Positions 1 to 12,500 of a stretch of 64,000 nt of DNA are shown piece by piece. The DNA is from Gonium pectorale (lineage: Eukaryota > Chlorophyta > Chlorophyceae > Chlamydomonadales > Volvocaceae): contig LSYV01000003.1 of assembly GCA_001584585.1 (NCBI GenBank), positions 641,034 to 705,033 on the forward strand, given 5' to 3'. The notes beneath the pieces are model-generated. The model had not been told where the DNA came from, did no database searches, and saw nothing but the letters and a program-made list of their open reading frames with translations. The position numbers and the translations under genes were made by a program. Each line of letters begins with the position of its first letter. The first letter of the stretch is position 1.

Positions 1-3000
1 CCCAGTCCCTCTGACCGCCTTGACGCGCCCGCAACGCCGACTAGCCCCATGCCAGCCCACGTCGGCAAGGCTGCATGGTCGCTGTCGGGTGCGCTGCTGA
101 CCCCTGCGCCGCTCAAGTCGCCTGCAGACGTGGCGGGCCCCGGCGTGGCCCTCCACCGGCTGCAAAGCGCACAGGCTGGCGAAACCTGCATGCCCTTACA
201 AGGCCGCCGGACGTCGTCGCACCGGGGCGAAGCGCCGGGCGCGGCGGGAGCTCAGCAGGCGGGGTGGATTGGACAAGAGATGGAGCAGGAGGAGGGCGGC
301 GTATGCGCAAGTGAGGTGCTGTCGGTTGAGCTGCGAGCGACCTCCACTACGACGGCCACGGCTCTGAAGTCCGCGGCAGGCAGGGCGCACGGGCGCCGCA
401 TTAGCACGCCCGGTAACCTGACCATCAGGTGGGAACGCCAGGCTGCCCGGGTGCAGGCATATGCCGCTTGGATGCAGCCGCGTGAGCCTTGCTTCCACAA
501 TCCCAGACGTCTCGGCGCTGTCAGCACTTTGCGGTGGCACGGCTCACAGCCGAGCTGACCCTGTCCACAGCCCAGCCCCTGCTCATGAAGTGGTCACCAC
601 AGCAGACACGCAAACCCATCCTTTCCCCGTGCCACCCGTTCCCCTGTGTTCATTTGCGACAAATTCTTTGCTGTGCAGGCAGTTGGGACTGGACGAAGGG
701 GCCGCGCGGTCCACGGGCCCGTCCAGCCGCCCTGCCAGCTCCCACACCGGATCGGCAGGCACCGGCGCCGCCCGCAGCCGCCGCCTGCTCTCCGGCCCCG
801 TGCCTGGCTCGCGCGGTGGCTTGGCCCCGCCGACGCGCCCCGCGCAGGCACAGGCACAGGCGCAGCGCCCCCGCGGCCACACCGAGGGCCCCGGCAGCGC
901 CGCCTTGGCAGGCGCTAGGGCTGCGCTCCTGCTGCGGGGGCCCAGCTTTGCGTCGCGTCCGGACAGCACAGCCTCCACCAGCATCGGTGTTATGCGGGAG
1001 GACAGCGTTGTTAGCATGTTCTCCTCGGAGGCTGGTGGATGCCGAGGTGGTGGCGGAGGGGGGGCTGGAGGTGGAGGAGGTGGGGAAAGCGGCGCTGGTG
1101 TTGGAGGGAGGTCATCGCGATCGTCACTGCCGCGCGGTGCAACAGGTGACCTGCAGCGCGCATGCAGCGCCAGCCTGGGCCTGGGGGGCACGGCGTTGAC
1201 GGTCAGCTCGGCGGGCTTGGTGGGCCGCGCGCGGACGGTCTCAGGCCGGCAGCCGTCGCGCTTTGGCGCACATCCCGTCTCCGGGCCCCTCCCAACGATG
1301 CCAAACAGCTTCATTGAGCGTGGGGTCGAGTTCCGCGGCGGCGGCGCTGCCACCGTGCCGGGCGGCGCCAGTGCAGCGCCTTTAATGTCCGCCCAGCTGA
1401 TCAGCGTCGCAGGGGGGGCTTCGTTGCGGCCCAGCGCCACCGGCCTCGCCGTCGCTGACTCCGAGCTTGCCGGGCCCTCGTCGGCGGGGGAAGAGAACGA
1501 GCCGCTGTCGCCGCTGCCCTGCCACCTGCGCGCCTCCGACCGGCATCTGTCGAGCGCCCTGCTGGACTCGGGTCGCTTCGGGCGACCGCCATCCAGCGTT
1601 AGGCTGAGCCTGACAGGCGCCGCCGGCGTTGTCGGCGGCGGCGGTGAGGGAAATGGTGGTGGTGGCGGGGGACTCAAGGTGCAGGTCTCCGCAGACAGCC
1701 TCCGCCAGCATATGCGGCGCGTTAGCAGCATGGCAGCGCTGCTCAACTCGCCCAGCGGCGCGCTGCCCGAGCACTCTGAGTTTCAGTGGGTGTTCGGCCT
1801 GACGGGTCAGGCGGGCAGCTGTATGTACATGGCGCCCGAGGTATTCATGAGGCAGCCCTACAACGCAAAGGTGAGGCGCAACCGCCAAAAGGCTTCCAGG
1901 AATGCTGGGAGGGCGCCCGTTTGTTGGGTTCCAAAGGCTACTTGTTTGGTTCGGTGCTACCTGCCGTCCTGGCTTGATGGGTCTCACAACTGCACGCAGC
2001 GGTAAGGTATTATATCTGCCGTGTGGAAAAAGCCCGCACAATACCATGATTGCCAACGGCGCCGCCCCTGCCTGGCGATTCCCTGCCTGGCGACCCCCTG
2101 CCCGCCTGTGTCCTCAAATGCAGTGCGACGTGTTCAGCTTTGGCGTGCTAATGTACGAGCTGTGGAGCCACGAGCTGCTCATCTTTGCCTACCAGAACAA
2201 CGCCAAGGCGAACAAGCTGGGCGTCCGGTCGCCGCACGATTACGCGCAGAAGGTCCGCAAGGAACGCTGTGTGGCGATGTAGGAGACATGGCTGCCGCAT
2301 TCATGCGCACAAGCAGACGGGATGATAGCGAGCGAGCTGATGAGGCTGTTGTGCCTAGTGATTGATCCGGGGCGGGGCCATGGTGAGGCGCTCCGAGATC
2401 TGCCCATTTGAGGCACTGCCCGTTTGACTGACCATACTCACAGACAGCACGGCGTACGGTAGCGCTGATCTTCCTAATGCCGTATGGCCCAGTAGATATG
2501 GTGTATGAATAACTGTGCCAACAGCCTTGTAACACCGTTGTTAAACGTGCGCAGGTGTCCGAGGGCTTCCGGCCTCCCCGCCCCGACCGCTTCACGGACG
2601 CGCAGTGGGACCTGGTCAGCCGCTGCTGGCACCAGGACCCCTGCGAGCGGCCGGGTATGGCCGAGGTGGTGGAGAGGCTACGCGAGATCTCGAAGGTTGG
2701 TCGCAAGGGCAGTTTCCGAGTGGGTTTGCGGGGGCTCACTTTTCTCATGCTTTGCCAGTACTGGCCACCAGTGCGCTGTGCAAACAGCACTGCACCATCG
2801 AGTGTCTGTGGAGTTTCAGGCTCTGGCGGTAACTGGACAAGTAACTGTCCTGTCCGATGAAATAGACATCATCCCCGTAGCTTTCCGAAACGAAGGAGCG
2901 AAGCTCCGGAGTGTAGGAGAAGCGGAGGGCCTGCTCACCGCCGATGGCCCGCGTCCGGCAGTCCGTCTGTCGGTCTGTCTGTCGTCCTGGCAGGCCTCCA

Positions 3001-3209
3001 CCACCTTGCATTGTTTTCCATGGATGCCGCAGGAGCTGGGGGCCTCGACAGGAGGGTACGGGGGCTACGGGCGAAGCAACCGCTGGAGCGCACTTCGACC
3101 CGTGGGTCGTCCGCTCGGCGAGGACCGCGTCAGCGAAGCGAAGAGCCGTAATGGCGACGCGTCGGCACTTGGATTTCCGGCTTGCGGCTGCGGCTGTGTG
3201 ATTTCTTAA
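1..3209 (+). CDS. Protein kinase, TKL-like, 5'-truncated by window edge (tandem copy 1)
   Basis: This is the C-terminal part of a Ser/Thr-type protein kinase; the N-lobe lies outside the window. Proposed exons are <1-428, 679-1870, 2124-2252, 2555-2695 and 2994-3209 (3033 is an alternative acceptor in the same phase). The intron phases match those of the downstream paralogue at 6517-12761. The first two exons are low complexity (Ala, Gly, Ser) and correspond to the insertion that precedes the APE motif. The second exon ends in a MYMAPEV segment. The next two encode CDVFSFGVLMYELW (subdomain IX) and RCWHQDPCERP-type sequence (subdomain XI), seen as SRCWHQDPCERPGMAEVV. The last exon ends ACGCGCVIS followed by TAA, a CaaX box (CVIS) with two upstream cysteines, so prenylation and palmitoylation are predicted. 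Membrane location is inferred from that tail. Substrates are unknown. The exon 428/679 junction is supported by the matching STPG motif just before the donor in both copies. Confidence 0.88.
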
Positions 3210-6200
3210 TGACTGGAAGAACACTGTTATGCGATTCGGCAGTATCGTGACATCCGCACATCATTGTGTGCAAGCAACGGGGTTCTTCCCAACAGGAGGA
3301 AGGGTGAGCGACGCGGATCAGAAATGCTCTGCGTGGAAGGGGATTTGACATGGACGTACACGTTACATGCCTCCCAACTTGCTTGGGATTAGTCCCTTTT
3401 CAGGATTACTACAGTGTTGGCGATGAGTGAGACGCTGCAATACGGCAGCTCCTCTACGGCCATGCACAACCGTGCACACATGCAGCGCTGGAAGGTAACA
3501 ACGCATTGGAAAGTATTGTTTGACCGTGTGGCCTAATTGCGTCGTGGCCAGGACGTTTTGCCTATGTCAACGCTCGCTCGCTGGCAGCGCGCATTGTGGA
3601 CGGCATAGCTCCAGGCTGTTTCGACTCGGGCTGACAGCATGCAGCTGATAATACCGCGGTGCACGGGGATCAGGAAGGCGGTTGGGCCTTTCAGCATGCG
3701 ATGCTGACCATTTACAATATGCTGAGTATGCTCTTGTCTGCGCTCCGTTTTGGAGTTAGTTGTCATTGGGCCTTCCCCAGGCCTTAACCTTTGCGCATCG
3801 TTGCGCTCCGCACGCAGCTCCATCCTACATCTCCGCATGCGGTTGCTCTTTTAGGATTTGGCTGGATAAGAGCAAAGGGGCATGCTTTCCCGTTGGCCGC
3901 AAAGCTCGGCTTTGCCTCACCTGCCGTGCGTGCGGTGACTGGACTGGTCGTACACCATATGTATGCGTAGGGTTCGTGCACTGCAGCACCGACGGACGTG
4001 CCCTCTTGACGGGCACTTGACGTACCCACATCGACTATCCTTCAGGTTGAAACAAGCGTTTTCGGCCTTTGGCCGTTACCTTGTGAATCTCGCCCACGGA
4101 GCCATGGTCGGAAGACATACCTTATACTTGTCTACACCATAGCAGGAGTGAGCAGGTGTCACATACATTGTGGTTGACTCAGGCCCGTGTGAGCTGCAAA
4201 GGCGATCGAGTTGTGGCCGGAATCTCGGTCACGCTGGCCGTTCTTTGTATCGTGTGGCAACATGTGTTTCGGGCATGCGTGTGGTTTCGGTGGCTTCGGG
4301 GCCAGTAATTGGAGGCTCTCATCAGTTGCGTGGCTGGTGCGGCCATTGCCCGTGCAATTCCCGTGCTGAGTTAGTAACGCAAGACTTCGAGCAATAGCTG
4401 TGAGTGCCAGCCCAGCACTAAAGCGAGAAATTCCTCTGGGGAAATTGCCGGTGCGTATTATATGGTGAACAGCACTAAGTGACCGCTGCCAGTGAGCTAT
4501 CCTTGGCGCAAGGTCAACACTGTTCGGCGCCTTAGCTGGCCGATCGTGTGCCGAGCTCCGGGTGTTCTGCGGGCGAATGAAGGCTTTATTTCCAGGGATG
4601 AACATTGGAATCGGCGGCGTGATAAAATGATTCACAGTCCGTTAACTTATTTGTAGTAGGTGGCCGGGCGTAGGGTGCCGTCACGGTAGTTGCGGTGTGC
4701 GCCTCTCAGCAAACCGTGATTGGCTCAGTCAGCGGCTCACCTGCTGGGCTCAATCGGTCCACGTTTACTTCATAGGTATTTCTGTATGTGCAGGTGCTGC
4801 AGGCACTACCACAGGCGTATGGCCTGGGAAGCCAGCTGGAGTTCGTCATGACGTAGTGAGGCTTGCGGAGCTCCCATGCCAGCAGCAGCCCGCACAGGTC
4901 TGCATGCGGATGGGGCCGGGCGGCCAAAGGCGGCGATGAACTGTATCCATCCAAGCATCATCCATAGAATGCAGATGCGTTGTCAATGCCAGCTGCCAGA
5001 CACGCGGCAAGACGACAGCGAGATTAGCGAGTCCCGCCAAAGCGCATTATCTGTTAGTACGTGAAACTGCTTGTCCTAGTGCTTGCCCTCTTACACAAGC
5101 CCGCAAAGGCTCCCACTCTCCCAACATCATCGGCTGCCCCTGCGCATGCGTTGACCTACCTGATCTACAAAAAAGAGAACCAGAAATGGGTACATTTCAG
5201 CAACGGCTGCCCGCAATGACAATGGCTGGTTCTGCAACTCCGCCGTCCGTTCTGCGTGGTCTGCAGATTGCCGCTTGACGTTCCGGTTGGGCGGGCTGGG
5301 CTTGCGCCGGTCTGGTAACCGCTGGGCGCCGACGGACCGGTGGCGGAAACTACGACACTACCGGATATGGCCTCTCTGGGATGGGAGAGACGTCGCCGCA
5401 GTTGCCTTGTCTTGTACCAACCCGCCCGCTCTACTGGAAACGTTAATCTTCAGGTGTACATGACCGAAGAGGTGACATCCCTCTATGTACCTGCAGCTCT
5501 CCCTTTGTAGTTGGTGTATATTTGTAGTTGGGTGTATGCGGCGGGTCTGGCCGCTGCCGGCCGGCGATGGACCGGTGGCAGAGTCGGCGAAGCCGCACAG
5601 CACGCCTATACAGCTCGAGCCGGGGAACGGCAGCGACACACAGGGACGTGGGGGCACGTCGAGTAGCTTGCATCGCCGTGCCTTGTATCCATCCACCCTC
5701 TTGTTAACGCCGTGCCTTCGGGTGTGTTGTCCATAGAGCTTGGCTACCTTGCATCCCTCAGCGCAGCGAGCTTTGCCAGTCGATAACTGAGTGTAACGTG
5801 AACTACCGGTACCATGGCCGATGTCCACAAGAACTCGGCAGTTGAAATGCCAACCATCGGCGGCACTAGGATGACGGACGTGGCAACAAAATGCTTCATC
5901 CAACCACACCGTTGGCTTTTCAGTACATTCCCATAGTTGCCTGATAAGCGCCGTGCCCCGTCCTCCTCGCAAGCGGAATGCGGGTTTCATTGCTGGTGAG
6001 AGTCATCCCACCACATACCGGTAAGCCCATGTACAGCTTGTGGCAATGGCTCATAATGACCTTGCCAGAGTTGCCACTACAAGCTTGGGGACGCTGCAGG
6101 CCGTAACTTAAAAAAAGGCCCAGGTCATAACCGCATACAATGCACTATGCTTGCTCTAATCGCCCGTTTCAAAAGCCACGAAAGGGCCATGCACGGGCAA

Positions 6201-6516
6201 CCGTCGTACTCCTCGGGATGGGAGGCCCCCCGGCCTGAGAAGCTGTATGGGTGCGTTGCCGGACTAGTAGATATACACAGATATTCACTACGCAGTCTCA
6301 GCGACCGCTCACTTGCGCAAAGCGACTCTTGTATTGCAGGCGTGTCAGCTTGAGAAGTCACTTGTTCCACGCAGCTGCATCAACATCGAAGGGCTAGAGC
6401 ACTTCAAATGGTGTCCTGCGGCCGGGGAACGTCGCAGTGGCACGCAATCGCACTCCTGAGCGCTTTCCACGCGTAACCGTTGAGGCCTCTAGGTTGTCAT
6501 TTTTAACCGGGATATT
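3210..6516. other. Intergenic spacer between the two kinase genes
   Basis: These 3.3 kb separate the kinase paralogues. No reading frame here has recognisable motifs or exon-like codon use. The region must hold the 3' UTR of kinase 1 and the promoter of kinase 2. I saw no TGTAA polyadenylation signal close to the stop at 3209. A degenerate copy of a dispersed repeat lies at about 5290-5472. A related end fragment (an AAAAAAGAGAACCAGAAA motif) lies at 5163-5191, and a weaker match to the same family's GCCTTCGGGTGTGT core lies near 5715. Confidence 0.6.
5290..5472 (+). repeat. Degenerate copy of dispersed repeat family 2
   Basis: It shares a GGGCTGGGC...GTAACCGCTGG block with the copy at 15480. 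It also shares the family core CCGCCCG...ACTGGAAACGT, followed by a GTGTACATGACCG segment, with the copies at 36011, 56593 and 61853. Divergence is high, so this is an old copy. No coding capacity is visible. Confidence 0.5.
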
Positions 6517-9500
6517 ATGGCGATGCCGCCGTCGAGATCGGCCGACGCGGGCGTGCTCGAGCTCGCTGAAACCCGTACTCGGGTACTGAAATCCATCGGC
6601 CGCGGAGGCTTCGCTCAGGTTTACGCCGTCACTTTGTGGCTGGATGGCAAGGAGAGGAAGGCGGCTCTCAAGGTGCTCAAACCCATACGCAGAGGAAGCG
6701 CGGCCGAAGCCGAGCGCTTGTTCCTGCGCGAGGCGCGCCTGTGTGCGACACTCGACCACGAGTAAGTGCGCGATGCCGTGGCTATGCCATTCTATTTGGG
6801 TTGGAAACTGCTAGGGCCTTACACCCCGGGCGTTACACTTGTGTTATGTATGCGTTACACCTTTGCGTACCTGGCCCATCGTTGGCAGTGGACCACTAAC
6901 GGGTACCAGGCCAGTGGCAACACCTGCAGCCCCCGGCGCCCCTAGGCCGCAGCGAGCTCGCACTAACTTACCTTCTATACCCCTCCGCCAGTAACCTGGT
7001 CCGCTACCTCGGGCTGTATCGCATACCTGCCGACTTCCCCGGCATCGGGCCGCTCACCGAGCCGACATGGGGCATGGTCCTGGAGTACCTCGAGGTGAGA
7101 CAGTGCGCAGCATTGTGTAGTGGGGCAGAGAACTGGCGGTGACGACCTGCTCGTTGTGGCCAGACCTAGCATCGGCGCAGCAGCACTCCTGCTACCCTAA
7201 TTCCTAATTACTCTACCGTCCTTGCTTTCTCTCACACACCCCGAAGGGCGGCACGCTGAAGGACCGTATCGTCAAGTCCATGATGCTCGGCCGCCGCTCG
7301 TACAGCGACGACGTCGCCCTGTCCTGGCTGCTGGACGTGGCGGAGGCGCTGCTGTTCTTGCACTCCGCCAGCCCGCCGGTCATACATCGGGACATCAAGG
7401 CAGAGAACGTGCTGCTCGCGGCTGCGCCGGGGGGAGGGGGAGGCGCCCGAGGCGGCGGCGGAGGAGGAGGCAGGGCCAAGCTGGCGGACCTGGGGCTGCA
7501 CGTGGTGGGTGGGAGGGCTGCAAGGGGCTTGTTCCGCAAGCAGGCAGGCATTGAGTGCGTGGAGGCCTCCCAGCTATGGTATGTTGCCTTAACGTAGCTT
7601 GTGTTGAAATGATATGACACATACGACTAGCGTAAGCGCGAAAGTGATTTTCTCGTTGTAGGGCCCAGCTCCAGAGGTAATCGAAAGGTTTATGTCCCTG
7701 CATGTTAGTTTGGCGGCGACCACCACCGTAGCCCCCGATGCGGCCCAGAATTCTCTCTGGGATGACGCTATGCAATGCCGTGCTGGGATGAGTACACAAG
7801 CTACGTGCCGTAGCTTGTTTACTCATGAGGCACGGTTGAGCTTGGTTTCCAGCTGTGCAGTGATTGTCGCCTTGCCCTGCCCTGGCTGCCGAACACCGTA
7901 CGCAGCAACCACCATATGAAACGCTGACACCTCGCGCCTCCTCCCAACTGCCCGCACCTGCGGTGACCCCCCTGAAACAGCGTATTGAGGAGGACCGCAG
8001 CGTCATGTTGCGTCGCAAAGCCACCGGAGACGCGTCCCTGTTCGTCGCCATTACGCCCGCCTGCGAGGAAGGCAAGCTGCTCGACACTGCCAACACGATG
8101 AGTGGCGACGGCGGCGACGGTGGCACTGACAGAGGTGATTGCGAGGCCAGTCAAGCGGGTTACGAGACCTGGGATCATGGTGCCGGCGGCCACACGCTCT
8201 ACCCCATACTGGCCACCGGCGTCGAGGACGGCTCTTACTCCGGACTGGGGGCTGCTGCGCCTGGGGGCATGGGCTTGGGCGGCGGCCCAGCTCGCCCGGC
8301 CGCTGCTGGCGACGACGAACGCAGCGTGGCTGGAGACGCCGCCGTCAGCTGCGTACCGCCGCCGCAGGAGGGTGAGCCCGAGCCGACGCCTGCGGCACAT
8401 CCTACCGCCAGCCGGGTTGCAGAGCTGCGCATCGCGTCCGCACGGGCCTCTTCTGGCGGCCAAGTGGAGCTATCTGTTTCAGCGTTGGTGCAGGCGAGTC
8501 GCTCGCATGCAGCAGAGTCCTCATTCTCCGCCGCCGTTGTACGGGAGGAAGATGAAGAGGAGGGGAGGGAGCGAGGACGGGAGCAGGAGCGGGAGCAGGA
8601 GATACGGCGCCATCACACCTCCCGCACGGCCGCTGCTGCCGTCGGCGCGTGTGCTGCTGCTGTTACTGCTACCACCGTCATTTCCACAGGAGCCACCACT
8701 GACAGCGGCAGCAACGCCTCCGCTTCTCGCGCCCCATTCGCCCATAGCGGTTGGGCGATGAGCTCTGCCGGTCAGTCATCTCCGGCAGCCACCACGGCTG
8801 CCTCACGGACGGCCGATGACGATACTGCTGGCGGACACGCGCTGCTTCCCCATGCCATCTCCGCGTGCTTCCCGCCTGGGTCGTCACAAGACGTGCCGAT
8901 GGCCGCAGCCCCCTCGACGGCCGCCAATCCGCCAGGCTTCGATGCAACAGATAGGGCCGCCAAGAGCCGTCTATCCCTGTCGGACGTCCACGCGACGTCC
9001 TGGCCCGGCAGCCACCAGGGGGCCGCCGCGGCCCCTCCCGCTCTCGCTTCATGCGCAGAGACAAGCACCACCGAGGAGACCGGGCCGGCGTGCTCGCCCG
9101 GCCCCTCTGCCACGGCCAGCACGGCAGGCGCTCCGGGCGCAGCGCCCCTTGGGCGGGTGTCCAGACCGGAGCCACACGAGCCACCCACGCCGCGCGGAAC
9201 GCCGCCACTGCTTGCCTCGCCACCCCCCAACGTCACGGTTGGCGTCTCCGACCCCCCGTCCTCTGCCTCTCTGATGCTCCCCATGCCGCCTCAACTGGCA
9301 ACGATGCCTGCCCAGCAGCCTACAGCCCCCGCCACTGCTGTCAGTACCGATGGCGGCGTAGGCGACAGCAGCGAGGTTGGCGGCAGCGCCCCCTCTGTAG
9401 CGATGGGCCCCGGCCGCAGCAGCATCGACCTCTCTGCTGCGCTCGCTGCGACTGGTGTGCGCCCCTACGGCACGTTCGCGCAGCCTCTGTCAGTGCCGCT

Positions 9501-12500
9501 GGCAGCCATGGCAGCTCCCCGCCTCTCAACAGAGCCACCGCACGACGTGACTCCGCAACCCGCTGTGCGGACCCCGTCTGGCGTGCTCCTGCTCTCTGAC
9601 CCGATGTCCAACGGCAGCCGCGCCGAAGTTCAGGTCGCGGTGCTGCCTTGCGGCAGTGGCACCGTCACCGCCGCGGTTGCTGGGGGCGCATGCGGGGGCC
9701 ATTTCGGGGAGGCGTTGAACCGGGAGGCGGGCGTTCCGGTGCCCCAGGTGTTTGCCGGCGCCGGCGCCATCGCCGCCGCCGCTGCAGCGGGAGTCATGGA
9801 TGAACTGTCGTCCCTCATGGCCAGTGGTGGCACCGCCGCGCCTGGCAGCACCACAGCGCCGGGTATGCCGAGCTCGAACGGCCTCGCTGGCAACTGCGGC
9901 GCTCCAAGCCCTGGCGTGGGCACGGCTCCCGGAATGCACAGGTGGCTGCTCGACAGCCCCTGCAGCGGTGCCACGGCGGGTACCGGCGCCTCCGCAGCGC
10001 CGTCGCCCTATCTCCTGGGGCTGCGGAGCGCGGCCGAGGAGCAGGGCACCGGCGGCATGCCCATTGTGGGCCGGCAAGCCGCGCAGCAGTCTGTGCAGCG
10101 GACTTCCCAAGCGGGCCTTCCGACAAGCAAGGACGGCGCCCCGGGCGCGCGCACCAACGTGCGCTCAGTCGCATCCGGCCCCATGCCGTGTGGCCGCCAG
10201 AGCACACCGGGAAGCATCGGCGCGAGGTAAGAGCACCTCCTCAGTCTCAGTCTGGGCATCCGGGAGACGTACGTGTTGTGCAGCCCAGGCCACATACCAT
10301 GCTGCATAAGTCCCCCGGTAACGTCAGATAGCAGGGCCTTAGGGTCCTTGGGCTGCGCAGCCGCAGCCTGTCGCCCACTCCAGCCGGCTTCGCTCCGCCG
10401 CTGCCCCCCTCCTGCGCACCTGCAGGCACCTGCATATGCAGGTATGCTCCCCCACGGTGCCCTCCGCGGGCGCCGCGGGCTCGCTGGGCGGTTATCGCCC
10501 GGACAGCTCCGTGCATATGCAGCGCTGGCGGGGGCCTGGCGCCGCCGCGGGCGCTGCCGGCGCCACGTCCGCCATGGCCGCGACGCAAGGGAACAAGTTC
10601 ACCCCCTTCGCTCGCTCCCAGTCGCGCGGCATGGCCACTGCGCCGCTGCGCACGGTCACCGCTGGCGGCAGTTCGCGCATCGAGAGCCAGGCCTCCGCCG
10701 GCCTGCTGGTGGGCGCGATGCGGGAGGACAGCATGCTCAGTCTCTTCTCAGACGCCCTCACCACCGACGGCGACGCCCGCGCCGCCCGTTCGCCGCTGCC
10801 AACGGCGCAGCAGCGGCGCGACGGCGGTCTGGACATGCAGCAGCGTGCCGGCAGCGCCGCTGTCATGGGAGCGGCAGCAGGCGTCCGGCGCCCGCTGTTG
10901 CGCGACCATAGCCTGAGCAGACCCGGCATGGCCGCGGCCATCGCGCAGTCCCGCCTGGCGAGCGGAGGCCTCGCCAACACTTCCTCCGGGCCCCTGCCGT
11001 TTCGTGCGACAGCCGAGGGTGGTGGCGGGGCTGCCGACGGCGGCGGCGGCAACGGCGCAGCGGAGGGCTTCAACGCCGGGGGCTCAGAGTTTGATACGAC
11101 GGGCATCGACACCACCGCTGTGGCGGCTTCGACGGCCGCGCGGTCGACGGGCACCGGCGTTGGCCCCGTCACCGGCAGCTTTGGCGGCGCGGGCGGCATG
11201 CAGCCCGTGCGCAGCGCCCGCTTGAACTCGCTGCGGGAGATGCGCCTCCGGTCGGTGGACCGTCAGGTTTCGGGGCCGCTGGAGTCGGGCCGACTGCGGT
11301 CCATGAGCCGCATCAGCCGTGCCAGCGCCGCACCGGGCGGCATCGGCACCTTAATACAGGCGTCGGCGGACAGCTTCCGCCAGCACATGCGGCGCGTTAG
11401 CAGCATTACGTCGCTGCTCAACTCGCCCAGCGGCGCGCTGCCCGAGCACTCTGAGTTTCAATGGGTGTACGGCCTCACGGGTCAGGCGGGCAGCTGCATG
11501 TACATGGCGCCCGAGGTGTTCATGAGGCAGCCCTACAACGCAAAGGTGAGGCGCAACCGCCAAAAGGCTTCCAGGGGTGTTGGGAGGGCGGCCGTGTGGA
11601 TGGTCTCCTGGGCTGGGTTGATCTGGGTGGGCGAGAGATGGCCAGTTGCTGCTCAGCGTATCATCGACGGTGGCGGCAAGTCCGGCAACCCCGGCATACT
11701 CGCCGAGAGAACCTGACCCAATGTTCTCCCGTTGTTCCTCTGGTTCCGCAGTGCGACGTGTTCAGCTTCGGGGTACTCATGTACGAGCTGTGGACCCACG
11801 AGCTGCTCATCTTTGCCTACCAGAACAACGCCCGGGCGGCACGACTGGGCATCAAGGCCCCGCCCGACTACGCACGCAAGGTAGGGCCCATGACCGCTGC
11901 TGCGCTGACCGGCTGCGGGCTCCCATTGCCATGAGGGCAATCGGAGCAAGGTGCGTGACACACCGCGGGCATCTGCTGCCGTGCACCCTCCGCCCGTCGC
12001 AGGTGTCCGAGGGCTTCCGGCCTCCCCGCCCCGACCGCTTCACGGACGCGCAGTGGGAACTGGTCAGCCGCTGCTGGCACCAGGACCCCTGCGAGCGGCC
12101 GGGCATGGCCGAGGTGGTAGAGAGGCTGAGACTCATGTTGCAGGTAACTGCATGGGAGCGTTGTTTGCCAATGTCAGCCAGAGGGGCGGCGCTGGTAGAC
12201 CGTCAGTTGCTGTCAATGTAGCGCATGCTGCCTCTCCAAACTGGCGGCACACCGGGCTGGTGCCTGGGCCGTAGTAATAGGTTAGGGTGATCCGACAGTC
12301 CTAAAAAAAGCTTCGGAGCCTGCCTGTCTTCAAAGCGTTCTTAGACTCGAAGCATTCTTAGAATCGCTTGTCCTCACCCGGCGCTACAACACGAGCCTAC
12401 TCACCTCAGCTGCACTCGTGTCTTGGGAAGCAAAGAGAGTTCCTGAAGGCAGTTTAAACGGGCAGCAAGCAAATAGCTGTAGAGAATGCGCATTGGTTAT

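Noticed and set aside
583..1746. A 387-codon minus-strand frame across kinase 1
   Set aside because: It is the shadow of the low-complexity kinase exon; its Pro/Ser-rich product mirrors Gly/Ala codons on the + strand.
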